Part shown: one piece after another, positions 1 through 6,924 of the stretch
Position numbering within the stretch: the stretch's first letter is position 1
Layout of the letters: every line of letters begins with the position of its first letter
Origin: Clostridiales bacterium
GTDB taxonomy: Bacteria > Bacillota > Clostridia > Christensenellales > Aristaeellaceae
Assembly (NCBI GenBank): GCA_004554085.1
Contig: SFNY01000068.1
Location: 1 to 11,170, forward strand
Length of the DNA: 11,170 nt
Direction: 5' to 3'
Notes under the pieces: generated by a model
The model's input: only the letters and a program-made list of their open reading frames with translations
What the model was told of the DNA's origin: nothing
Database searches by the model: none
Translations under genes and position numbers: made by a program

Positions 1-731
1 GGAAGGCCATAGTCCCCAACGATCCTGACCATGTAGCTGAATGTGGATTTCCGGCTCTCGTGGAGCGCAGCAGCGGCTTCGTCATCAAGCGTCCAGCCAT
101 CTTGCAGGTACTGCATATCGGCTTGAGCTGTTTGTGAAGCATAGCTTGTGTAAGAGTCAACCGCCATGTACACGACTGATGCAGCCAGCTTGCTCAAGCT
201 AAAGGACTGAACAGCGCTCATCAGCCCAAGCGGACTGGGAACAGCAGAGCGGATAGCCTGGGCGCGATTCTGTTCGTACACATAATCCAAGCGCTCACGC
301 TTAACCGCTATCATGCGGTATTTCTCAAGAGTGTCAAGAATCCCCGTCAACTGACTGAGCGTTCTGCTATCGACTGCATTGGGGAAGGTGTTGTTGATCA
401 ACATCGAATAAACCTCTTCCATATACATGCGACTGTTCTGGGAGGCGTTGATTTCTTGGGTGAGGACAGCGAGGTGGTTCAGCATACTGATCGAATTCCG
501 CTGAGTTTCATCAAGCCCTTCTGTAACCTCGGGCGCTGTGACAACTGCAGCCTGATCTACATTCGCTGAAATGGCTGCCGCATCTTCAGGAACGACAGTG
601 GGCATGGCCGTCGAAACTGGCGTTTGTGTTGCCGACGGTGTTGCTGAATTATCACTGCTACAGCCGGTCAGCATGGATAACATCAAAGCGCCAGCCAGAG
701 CCGCTGAGATCATGCGCATTTTCTTACTCAT
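1..731 (-). CDS. Putative lipoprotein of unknown function, 3' end off the left edge
   Basis: An open frame reads leftward from ATG at 729-731 to the window edge for 243 complete codons without a stop, so the C-terminus is missing. A GGAGGG ribosome binding site (738-743) lies 6 bases upstream of the start. The N-terminus is a classic lipoprotein signal: positive residues (MSKKMR), a hydrophobic stretch and the lipobox LTGC with Cys24 as the predicted lipidated residue. A Ser/Thr/Pro/Ala-rich linker follows (about residues 25-60), as expected for a tether on the outer face of the membrane. The rest is polar and probably alpha-helical, with no motif I recognise. It lies 35 bases downstream of the flavodoxin gene and is probably co-transcribed with it, since no promoter is evident between them. 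Function is not assigned; it could be a substrate-binding or cell-surface protein. Confidence 0.85.
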   Translation of the reverse strand, partial: MSKKMRMISAALAGALMLSMLTGCSSDNSATPSATQTPVSTAMPTVVPEDAAAISANVDQAAVVTAPEVTEGLDETQRNSISMLNHLAVLTQEINASQNSRMYMEEVYSMLINNTFPNAVDSRTLSQLTGILDTLEKYRMIAVKRERLDYVYEQNRAQAIRSAVPSPLGLMSAVQSFSLSKLAASVVYMAVDSYTSYASQTAQADMQYLQDGWTLDDEAAAALHESRKSTFSYMVRIVGDYGL

Positions 732-766
732 AAAGTTCCCTCCAGTGTGACGCGAATGGATTTCGC

Positions 767-1240
767 TCAGAACTGATCCGCCCATGTAGCCAGTTCAGCC
801 TTGCTGACATTGCTCTTGAACACGCGGCCTTCGAGCAGGTTAGATGCAGGGCAACTCGGCTTCAGTGCTTCGCTCGTTTTGCCCATTCCGCTGCCGCCGG
901 ACGTGGCAAACGGAATGATGGTTTTCCCGGCAAGATCATATTGCTCGAGAAAGGTGTTGATGATGGTTGGCGCGACATACCACCAAATGGGGAAGCCCAC
1001 GAAGATGACATCGTACTCATCCATATTGTCCCGGATTGCTTCTACAGCAGGACGGGATGCAGGGTCCTTCATTTCGATGGAACTGCGGGAGTTTTCATTG
1101 CGCCAGTCGAGGTCATCTTTGGTATATCGAACAGCGGGCGCAATTTCAAACAGATCAGCCCCGACGGCTTCTGCAAGATTTTCAGCAACCTTGGCTGTGA
1201 TGCCACTCGCAGAGAAATACGCTACCAGCTTTCTACTCAT
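767..1240 (-). CDS. Flavodoxin (short-chain, FMN-binding)
   Basis: The 157-residue product has flavodoxin size and architecture. The N-terminal strand KLVAYFS leads into a phosphate-binding loop SASGITA (residues 10-16), which fits the FMN-phosphate loop pattern. The segment GFPIWWYVAP (82-91) supplies aromatic residues expected to stack on the isoalloxazine ring, and TSGGSGMG (113-120) is the second flavin loop. It resembles the Flavodoxin_4-type proteins common in clostridia, which act as cytoplasmic single-electron carriers or NAD(P)H:quinone-type reductase relatives; the redox partner is not visible. The ATG at 1238-1240 is preceded by GAGGAG about 8 bases upstream. It is the first gene of a likely two-gene unit with the downstream lipoprotein and has its own promoter (1284-1292). 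The family call is strong; the specific partner is unknown. Confidence 0.9.
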   Translation of the reverse strand: MSRKLVAYFSASGITAKVAENLAEAVGADLFEIAPAVRYTKDDLDWRNENSRSSIEMKDPASRPAVEAIRDNMDEYDVIFVGFPIWWYVAPTIINTFLEQYDLAGKTIIPFATSGGSGMGKTSEALKPSCPASNLLEGRVFKSNVSKAELATWADQF

Positions 1241-1283
1241 GTCCTACACTCCTCTTAAAATGCAAATAGTGTCTACTTCACTT

Positions 1284-1292
1284 ATTATACCA
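1284..1292 (-). promoter_or_regulatory. Extended -10 promoter for the flavodoxin-lipoprotein unit
   Basis: Read on the minus strand, this is TGGTATAAT: a perfect -10 hexamer (TATAAT, 1284-1289) with the TG of an extended -10 immediately upstream. The position where a -35 would sit (TAGCGG) is a poor match, which is typical of extended -10 promoters. Transcription would start near 1277, giving a 5' leader of roughly 37 bases before the flavodoxin ATG. Confidence 0.65.
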
Positions 1293-1348
1293 CTGTTTGA
1301 CTTTTCCCGCTACCTATGCACGTCAAAAATGAGGCCACACAAGGATTC

Positions 1349-1439
1349 TGTCAGCGATGATAGACAATCCGACCCCTTATATGAAAAATGACCCCTCCCG
1401 CAATGGAAGTGGCTCCCCTAAAATGAAAAATGACCCCTC
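1349..1439. mobile_element. Candidate IS21-family terminal region (one end only, relict)
   Basis: This gene-free stretch contains a 17-base exact direct repeat, ATGAAAAATGACCCCTC, at 1381-1397 and 1423-1439. Related copies interleave: GACCCCT at 1371-1377 and GGCTCCCCT at 1411-1419. The core therefore recurs about every 20-21 bases (1371, 1390, 1413, 1432), on one face of the helix. IS21-family elements are known for several internal repeats near each end that bind the transposase, and for tips beginning 5'-TG. A TG tip may be at 1349 (TGTCAGCGATGATAGACAAT). No istA or istB gene and no matching inverted end occur in the window, so this is a remnant or the product of a deletion. It marks the boundary between the flavodoxin unit and the carbohydrate locus. 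The family assignment rests on repeat style, not on a database match. Confidence 0.5.
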
Positions 1440-1441
1440 GG

Positions 1442-1648
1442 TCATGCAGCAATTTGTGTTTCATTCTGTTGTATCAAATACAGGAACTTGATTTCGCAAA
1501 AGCCGATGTTCCGCGCGATTTGCAGCCGATAGCGCTGCTGCACGAAGCCCCGGCCATCCGCGAGCGTCCTCCAACTGAAGCGCGGGGCTTCATCCATGCC
1601 AACCGCCTCGAAAAGATGGTTGACCGTCAGTTTCTCAATCCGCAGCAT
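1442..1648 (-). pseudogene. Truncated GH78 alpha-L-rhamnosidase (N-terminal stub)
   Basis: The frame starts at ATG 1646-1648 with GGAGG (1655-1659) 6 bases upstream and overlaps the end of the GH63-like gene by 14 bases, so it was translationally coupled to it. The first 47 or so residues read like the conserved start of bacterial alpha-L-rhamnosidases: LTVNHLFEAVGMDEAPRFSW, then a GxVQxxYRLQIA segment. After about residue 47 (near base 1508) the similarity ends, and an unrelated tail of about 21 residues runs to a TGA at 1442-1444, immediately beside the IS21-like repeats. Full GH78 enzymes are usually around 800-1000 residues and carry the catalytic (alpha/alpha)6 domain in their C-terminal half, so this 68-residue product cannot be an active enzyme. 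The gene was probably cut by IS insertion followed by deletion. Confidence 0.7.
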
Positions 1649-2900
1649 CGCTTTCCTCCAGCTCCCGCAGCATGTTCAGCGCAAGGATGTTCCAGTTGAT
1701 GAAGCCGCCGTTCATGACGGGCTTTCCGGTGAAGGGATCGTAGTACTCGTGCAGGCTGCCCGTGGTGCGCAGATCCGCATCCAGCAGGCGCACGCTGCGC
1801 TGGCAGATGCACTCCGCCTCCCTGCGGTAGCCGTAGTTCATCAGCGTGCGGAAGGCCACGTAATTGGCCACCAGCCAGACCGGCCCCAGCCAGTTGGAGG
1901 GGGTGTTGGTGGCGGAGAGGTCGAACATCCTCTCGTCCTTGGCGAGGGTGGTGACGCCGAAGTCGGATTCGAAGGTCTCCGGATCGAACATGTGCTTGAC
2001 CAGCGCCTCCGCCTGATCCCGCGAGGCAAAGCCCGCGTACATCGGAATGAAGCCCGACCAGGTGCGAATCTTGATGGGCAGCGTCTTCCAGAACACGCCC
2101 AGCCCCTGATGGAACCAGTCGAATTTGCGGGTGCGAATGTCTACATCCACCGAGTAGAAGAATCGGTCGCGCCTGTCCCAGCACTCGCTCTGGATGGCGT
2201 CGATGAGCCTTCTGCGCTTCTCGCGGTAGACGCTGGCGCGGTCATAGCGTCCGAAGATGTTGAGCAGATCCACCATGCACTGCAATTCGCAGACCATGAA
2301 GCTGTTTAAGTAGATGTTCGCCGTGGAGGACTTGGGACGACCGAAGGACGCGGGATCGTTGTCCATGCCGATCATGATGTCGTCGATCCAGACGTACAGG
2401 CCGCAGTTTTCGTTGAAGAACTCCCGGTCGTAGCAGGCGAAGTAGCGCTCCAGATTCTCGATGTAACCCTCCGCCCAGCTCCAGTCGCCGGTGAAGCGGG
2501 AGATCAGGGCGATCTGGCTGCACAGGAAGGGCTTGTGCATGTTCATGTGCACGCCCTGCTTGCGCATCATGTTGAGGTACGGCTCCGGCCAGTCGGCCAC
2601 CTCGATCATCATGGGGATGTAGCCGTCCTCCAGCTGGTGATCGAAGAAGTTGTGCACGTTGCCCTTGGCGTGCTCGATCACCCGCGCAAGCTGCTGAGGC
2701 GAGAGCACGTCCTTCATGCCCAGCAGGCCGTAGACCGACCAGTAGGTATCCCAGTCCCAGACGTTTCTGTCGTACACCGAGCCGGGATCGATGAAGGGAT
2801 AGCGGATGAAGCTGTGGGGCCGCTTCAGCACGCCGTCGAGGTTGTCCAATATGAAGGCTTCCAGCCGCCTTCTCTCCTCTGCAAAGCGCATCTGTATCAT
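1635..2900 (-). CDS. GH63/trehalase-like (alpha/alpha)6-barrel glycoside hydrolase
   Basis: A 421-residue protein with no signal peptide, so probably cytoplasmic and acting on imported oligosaccharide. Family signatures appear in order: WDWDTYW (48-54), like the WDxYW motif of trehalases and GH63; DND (180-182), where the general acid is expected; NWLGPVW (336-342), like the NWRGPxW motif; and HEYYDP (384-389), where Glu385 is the likely general base. This resembles GH63, GH37 and mannosylglycerate-hydrolase-like enzymes; substrate is not predictable, though the rhamnosidase downstream and sugar transporter upstream suggest plant-glycan debranching. The first ATG (2898-2900) overlaps the permease stop as ATGA, but its AAAGG is directly abutting. 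The second ATG (2889-2891, residue 4) has that AAAGG at 9 bases and is the more likely start, giving 418 residues. Confidence 0.8.
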   Translation of the reverse strand: MIQMRFAEERRRLEAFILDNLDGVLKRPHSFIRYPFIDPGSVYDRNVWDWDTYWSVYGLLGMKDVLSPQQLARVIEHAKGNVHNFFDHQLEDGYIPMMIEVADWPEPYLNMMRKQGVHMNMHKPFLCSQIALISRFTGDWSWAEGYIENLERYFACYDREFFNENCGLYVWIDDIMIGMDNDPASFGRPKSSTANIYLNSFMVCELQCMVDLLNIFGRYDRASVYREKRRRLIDAIQSECWDRRDRFFYSVDVDIRTRKFDWFHQGLGVFWKTLPIKIRTWSGFIPMYAGFASRDQAEALVKHMFDPETFESDFGVTTLAKDERMFDLSATNTPSNWLGPVWLVANYVAFRTLMNYGYRREAECICQRSVRLLDADLRTTGSLHEYYDPFTGKPVMNGGFINWNILALNMLRELEESDAAD

Positions 2901-3727
2901 CCTTTCACTGCGCCGGTGGTCATGCCCTCGATCACCGACTTGTTCAGGGCCAGGTACATCACCAGCATGGGCATGACGCTGATGGAGACCGAGGCGAAGA
3001 TTGCGCCCCAGTTCTTGGAGCCGAACTCATTTTCAAAGTAGAGAAGTCCGGTCTGCATGGTCTTGAGCGAGGACTTGCTGACGAAGGTCATGGAGTAGAT
3101 CAGATCGTTCCACTTGAAGAAGAACTGGATGACCAGCACGGTGATGATGGCGTTCTTCATCAGCGGAATCACGATGCTCCACATCAGGCGGTAAACATTG
3201 CAGCCGTCCACGATGCCCGCCTCGATGATCTCGTCCGGCAGCGCCCGCAGGTAACCGGTGATCAGGTACACGCTGAACGAGATGGCCGAGGCCGTATACA
3301 CCAGAATCAGACCGGTGCGGGTGTTGTACAGGCCCATCTTCTGGAAGATCTGCGCCAGCGGAATCAGCGTGGTGGCCACGGGCACCATGATGCCGAAGCC
3401 GAAGTACGCGCTCATAAGCTTCTTGAACTTCCAGTTCATCTTCGTCAGCGCAAAGGATATGGTGACGGAGCAGATGATGATCAGCACCAGCGAGATCAGG
3501 GTGTTGATCAGGCTGTTGAAGAAGTAGGTGCCCATGTTGCCGCGCGTCCAGGCGTCCACGTAGTTCTGCCAGAAGAAGCCGTCGTTGAGGGCGTAGGCGG
3601 GCTTGGTGACGAATTCGGAGGGCTGCTTGAAGGAGGCCGTGATCATCCAGAACAGAGGATAGAGGAATACGATCAGGATTGCGATGATGAGGATGGTCCT
3701 CAGAACGCTCGAAACTCTTCTTTTCAT
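2897..3727 (-). CDS. Sugar ABC transporter permease, MalG-type (CUT1)
   Basis: The 276-residue membrane protein forms half of the transmembrane channel of a CUT1 carbohydrate importer. It has about six hydrophobic segments, the first at about residues 10-31. The cytoplasmic EAA loop that docks on the ATPase is at 169-188 (EAGIVDGCNVYRLMWSIVIP), with the invariant Gly of the DG pair. FKWNDLIY (204-211) and the C-terminal GMTTGAVKG are characteristic of MalG-type subunits. GGAGGG lies 7 bases before the ATG. The gene follows the first permease by 10 bases and its TGA overlaps the first ATG of the GH63-like gene, so the three are one transcriptional unit. The sugar is not predictable from the permease. 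Confidence 0.93.
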   Translation of the reverse strand: MKRRVSSVLRTILIIAILIVFLYPLFWMITASFKQPSEFVTKPAYALNDGFFWQNYVDAWTRGNMGTYFFNSLINTLISLVLIIICSVTISFALTKMNWKFKKLMSAYFGFGIMVPVATTLIPLAQIFQKMGLYNTRTGLILVYTASAISFSVYLITGYLRALPDEIIEAGIVDGCNVYRLMWSIVIPLMKNAIITVLVIQFFFKWNDLIYSMTFVSKSSLKTMQTGLLYFENEFGSKNWGAIFASVSISVMPMLVMYLALNKSVIEGMTTGAVKG

Positions 3728-3737
3728 AAGGCCCTCC

Positions 3738-4625
3738 TTACTTCAGCTTGTTGCGATCCAGCAGGCGGATCAGGCGGGAGCCGACCACGCAGATCAGGAA
3801 GATCACCAGCGCGATGGTGCTGCCGTAGCCCGTCTTCATGTAGGTGAACGCCGTATCGTACATGTACATGGACAGCGAGGTGGTCGCGCGGCCCGGGCCG
3901 CCGCCGGTGAGCGCCAGCGCGGATTCAAACATCTTGACCGTGCCGGTGAAGCTGAAGATCAGGCAGGTGACCAGAATGGGCATCAGCAGCGGGCGCAGGA
4001 TGTGCCAGAACAGCTGGCAAGGCTTGCAGCCGTCGATGCGCGCGGCCTCGATGACCTCGCTGGAGATGTCCAGCAGCGCACCGTAGATGATGATGGAGTA
4101 GAAGCCGATGGCCACCCAGATGTCCATCGCCGCCAGCGATCCCAGCGCCGTGGAGGACTGGCCGATCCAGGGCTGAACGAGGTTCTCCAGTCCCAGCGCA
4201 GCCAGCAGGCTGTTCAGCAGGCCGTAGTGGGGCTGAATCTCGTAGATTTTTGCAAACAGCTGCGCCACCGCAACCGTGGGCAGCACAACCGGAAAGAACA
4301 CAATCGTACGGACGAGCGCGCCGAACTTCTTCACCCAGAATTTGAAGACCAGCGCCATCACCAGACCCAGGCCCACCTGGCCCAGGGTAACCATGAGCAC
4401 ATAGCGCATATTCACGCTCAGTGCGTTCATGAAGTTCTTGTCCGTGAAGAGCCTTGCGTAATTGGCAAGCCCCGCAAAGCTCCAGTTTTTCATGCCGACG
4501 GTGCCCTCGAACAGGGAATACACGCCGGACCAGATGATCGGAAGGATGACAAATACCGTATAGAGGATAAAACCGGGCAGCACAAAGACCAGGATTGCCT
4601 TTTTATCCCGAAGGACTCGATTCAT
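3738..4625 (-). CDS. Sugar ABC transporter permease, MalF/UgpA-type (CUT1)
   Basis: A 295-residue inner-membrane permease, partner of the MalG-type subunit just downstream. About six membrane segments are visible, beginning at residues 11-32 (ILVFVLPGFILYTVFVILPI). The EAA loop is at 193-212 (EAARIDGCKPCQLFWHILRP), and the segment ALTGGGPGRATTSLSMYMY (238-256) is typical of MalF/UgpA-type subunits. The start ATG (4623-4625) has GAGGTG 5 bases upstream. It follows the solute-binding protein gene after 148 bases that contain a hairpin, the usual order for this transporter class. No ABC ATPase gene is present; CUT1 systems of Gram-positive bacteria commonly share a general MsmK-like ATPase encoded elsewhere. 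Confidence 0.93.
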   Translation of the reverse strand: MNRVLRDKKAILVFVLPGFILYTVFVILPIIWSGVYSLFEGTVGMKNWSFAGLANYARLFTDKNFMNALSVNMRYVLMVTLGQVGLGLVMALVFKFWVKKFGALVRTIVFFPVVLPTVAVAQLFAKIYEIQPHYGLLNSLLAALGLENLVQPWIGQSSTALGSLAAMDIWVAIGFYSIIIYGALLDISSEVIEAARIDGCKPCQLFWHILRPLLMPILVTCLIFSFTGTVKMFESALALTGGGPGRATTSLSMYMYDTAFTYMKTGYGSTIALVIFLICVVGSRLIRLLDRNKLK

Positions 4626-4711
4626 AGAAGCACCTCATTCCCTTTGGAATCGTATCAAACCAATTGCGATGCTGCGGAGTGGGCTCCCCTCGGGATACCG
4701 CGCAATGCAGA

Positions 4712-4738
4712 GGGGGCGACCGGCGAGCGATCGCCCCC
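4712..4738 (-). other. GC-rich hairpin between binding-protein and permease genes
   Basis: A perfect 8-base-pair stem (GGGGGCGA 4712-4719 with TCGCCCCC 4731-4738) encloses an 11-base loop. No run of T follows on the minus strand, so it is not a standard intrinsic terminator. Hairpins at this position in maltose-type operons are known to stabilise the upstream binding-protein mRNA or partly attenuate the downstream genes, giving excess binding protein over permease; that role is inferred here. The rest of 4626-4776 shows nothing else. Confidence 0.6.
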
Positions 4739-4776
4739 GAATCAGGGACTGTCAGTTGGTCAGGATTGAGATTGAA

Positions 4777-5589
4777 TCAGCGGCTCATCTCCCAGACGTC
4801 CTGCATGGCCTGGCAGTACTCCTCGGCGGTCATTTCGCCGTTCATCAGGGTCTGCACATTGCGCTGCGCGACGGTGGAAAGCTCGCTGTCCATGGCGGCC
4901 TCGAACCAGGTGCTGGAGGCGGTGACCTTGCCCATCTCCTCGGCGACCAGGATGGAGTACTTGCTCATGTCCTCGGAATACTCGCTGATGACATAGCCCT
5001 TCAGCGCGCCCATCTCCTTCATGGCGTAGTCGCCGATGTGGGTGACGATGTACTTCAGCCAGTCGGCAGTCTCCTCGTCATACTTCTCCTTGCTCAGGCA
5101 GAGGATGGTGCCGCAGTTCATGGAGTACTCGGTGATGGTGCCAACACCGCCCTCGACGGTGGGGATGTTGAAGAAGCCGATGCCGTCCTCGCCCGCGGGA
5201 TTGGTGGGCGCGACCAGATCCTGGGTGTACCAGCTGCCGTTGTAGATGATGGCGGCCTCGCCGGCGAGGATCATCTGCGCGGCGGTGTTCTGATCGACGG
5301 TGGTGGGGCCAACGCCGAAGTAGCCCTTGGCGCACATATCCTGCAGCATCTGCGCAGCCTCAACCAGACCGGGATCGGTGTAGGACAGCTCACCCGCGGC
5401 CATCTTGTTCATCGCGTCCACGCCCAGCTTGCGCATGACGTAGGCGTTGATGAGGCGGGTCGCCGGCCACTGATCCGCGCCGCCGGTGGCGAAGGGCTGG
5501 ATGCCCGCGGCCATCAGCTTCTCGCAGTCCTCGAGCAGCTCGTCCCAGGTGGTGGGAGCGGCCTCGATGCCGGCCTGCTCGAACAGCGC
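4777..5589 (-). pseudogene. Sugar-binding protein, C-terminal part (after frameshift)
   Basis: This is the continuation, in another frame, of the extracellular solute-binding protein that starts at 6047. Read from about 5589, it resumes as ALFEQAGIEAAPTTWDELLE, the segment that normally follows the FWYN motif in family-1 solute-binding proteins. It then has IQPFATGGADQWPATRLINA, a typical ligand-site and hinge region, and continues to a TGA at 4777-4779. With one base restored, the joined protein would be about 423 residues, the usual size for a CUT1 binding protein. The first ATG in this frame is at 5514, with only a weak GAGGA upstream, so independent translation of a useful product is unlikely. 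Lacking the N-terminal lobe and signal peptide, this fragment would not function alone. Confidence 0.8.
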
Positions 5590-6047
5590 CTGTTGTACCA
5601 GAAGCCCTCGATGTTCAGGCCCAGGGGCAGGTCATAGAGGTCCTCGGTGCCGATCAGGGAGGTCAGGAAGGCGTATGCGCCCGCATCCACCAGGTTGTCC
5701 ACGCCCAGCTCGCGCAGCGCCTCGGAGACGTTGAGCACGTAGTCGTTCTCGATCAGGGTCTTCAGGGGCGTGCCGGACTCATAGGCGAACACGTCGGGCA
5801 GGTCGTTGGAGACGGCCAGGGTCGCGACCTTCTGCTGAAGGTTGTCGGAGGAGACGAGTTCAAATTCAAATTCAAAGTCGGGGTTGACTTCTTCCTTGTA
5901 CTGCTTGGACAGATCGGTCAGGATCTTGCCGTTGTCGTAGTCCTCCGCCCAGATGGAGAGGAAGGAGATGGTCTTCGCCTGTGCGACGGCGCACATGCTC
6001 AGAGCAAGGGTCAGTGCCAGAACCAGGGCCAACACTCTGCGCTTCAT
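5514..6047 (-). pseudogene. Sugar-binding protein, N-terminal part (before frameshift)
   Basis: Extracellular solute-binding protein of a CUT1 importer, which captures the sugar outside the membrane and hands it to the permeases at 3738-4625 and 2897-3727. The ATG (6045-6047) has GGGAGGG 8 bases upstream. Residues 1-24 are a signal peptide ending AQA before KTISF. Cys19 lies in LSMC, a poor lipobox, so type of anchoring is uncertain. Residues 25-152 are the N-terminal lobe, with NDLPDVFAYE and IEGFWYN as family-typical blocks. After codon 152 (5592-5594) a single missing base, in a context where AAC-AAG-GCG or AAC-AGG-GCG is expected, shifts the frame. The last 25 codons are out-of-frame sequence ending at TGA 5514-5516. 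It could be a genuine mutation or a sequence error. Confidence 0.82.
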
Positions 6048-6086
6048 AAAAGATACCCTCCCATAGTAATGTAGATACGAACCCTC

Positions 6087-6128
6087 CGGAGATTCTACAC
6101 ATATTATACGATATTGTTAAGATCTCCG
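6087..6128. promoter_or_regulatory. Inverted repeat embracing the binding-protein promoter (candidate operator)
   Basis: CGGAGAT (6087-6093) and its reverse complement ATCTCCG (6122-6128) are separated by 28 bases, with centres 35 bases apart. The right arm overlaps the -35 hexamer and the left arm lies just past the predicted transcription start, so a protein bound to both arms would enclose the promoter. The left arm is also part of an 8-base palindrome, CTCCGGAG (6084-6091). The neighbouring response regulator is the obvious candidate ligand, but AraC-type regulators more often bind direct repeats, so this is inference. Confidence 0.4.
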
Positions 6129-6131
6129 TAA
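6103..6131 (-). promoter_or_regulatory. Promoter of the binding protein-permease-hydrolase unit
   Basis: On the minus strand a perfect -10 (TATAAT, 6103-6108) is preceded at 17 bases by a weak -35 (TTACGG, 6126-6131). The predicted start is near 6096, giving a leader of about 50 bases. A perfect -10 with a poor -35 fits an activator-dependent promoter, consistent with the YesN-like regulator encoded immediately upstream. Confidence 0.65.
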
Positions 6132-6162
6132 GTTGGATTTTTTTATTCTGCGCCTGTAAATT

Positions 6163-6924
6163 TTATCGATCCCAGCTCTGGTCCCGGTATTCCGTGGGCG
6201 TGACACCCTCCAGCTTCTTGAACACCTTGCAGAAGTAGTTGTACTCCCGGTAGCCCACCTTTTCCGCCACCGCCATGGCCTTCTCCCCCTTTTGCAGCAT
6301 GCGCTTGGCGTTGTTCATGCGCACGGCGGTCAGGTACTTGACGTAGCTGGTGCCGGTGTTCTCCTTGAACAGGCCCGAGAGGTAGGCCGGGGTCATGCCC
6401 ACCAGCGCAGAGAGCTCGTCCAGGCCGAACTCCTGCGCATAGTTTTCATGGATGTAGCGCAGCACCTTAGCGATAGCGGCGTTCTGCGCCTCGGTCTTTT
6501 CCAGCTGCCGGGCGCGATCCACGTTCTTGATCTTGTGCACCTTTCTGCGCGCGTCCAGCAGGTTATCCGCACGGAGCAGCGCCGCGACCACGCTCTGGTA
6601 GTCGATGGGCTTCTCGATGTAATCCGAGACGTTCAGGCTGATGGCCTTGTGGGCGTACTCAAACTCCCGGTAGCCGCTGATGACGATGAACACGCACAGC
6701 GGCAGCTCCTGGGTGGTCTGCTCGATCAGCGTGAGCCCGTCCATGCCCGGCATGCGGATGTCCGTGATGACCACGTCCGGGCGCAGCCTGCGCACGATGT
6801 GCAGGCCGTCCACACCGTTGTCCGCCGTGCCGACGATTTTGTAATCCAGCCCGGCGCGCTGCACCATCAGTTCAATCGCCTCGATCACGACGCTCTCATC
6901 ATCGATGATTACCATGGATTTCAT
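6163..6924 (-). CDS. YesN-like response regulator (receiver plus AraC-type DNA-binding domain)
   Basis: A 253-residue transcription regulator. The receiver domain spans about residues 1-120: acidic pair Asp8/Asp9, phospho-acceptor Asp55 in DVVITDIRMPGMDG, Ser83 and Lys105 in IEKPI. The C-terminal AraC-type domain (about 152-250) has two helix-turn-helix motifs, LDELSALVGMTPAYLSGLF (168-186) and a second at about 216-238 containing VGYREYNYFCKVFKK. I chose the ATG at 6922-6924: it has GGAGG at 7 bases and overlaps the sensor kinase stop as ATGA; longer readings of the frame run through the kinase gene. Regulators of this type usually activate sugar-transport genes next to them, here the binding-protein promoter 115 bases downstream. 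At about 250 residues it is a compact member; many YesN proteins are 350-550. The specific ligand sensed is unknown. Confidence 0.92.
   Translation of the reverse strand: MKSMVIIDDESVVIEAIELMVQRAGLDYKIVGTADNGVDGLHIVRRLRPDVVITDIRMPGMDGLTLIEQTTQELPLCVFIVISGYREFEYAHKAISLNVSDYIEKPIDYQSVVAALLRADNLLDARRKVHKIKNVDRARQLEKTEAQNAAIAKVLRYIHENYAQEFGLDELSALVGMTPAYLSGLFKENTGTSYVKYLTAVRMNNAKRMLQKGEKAMAVAEKVGYREYNYFCKVFKKLEGVTPTEYRDQSWDR

Noticed and set aside
4712..4738. The GC-rich hairpin as an intrinsic terminator
   Set aside because: No T-run follows it on the transcribed strand, and the downstream permeases have no evident promoter of their own, so full termination here is unlikely.
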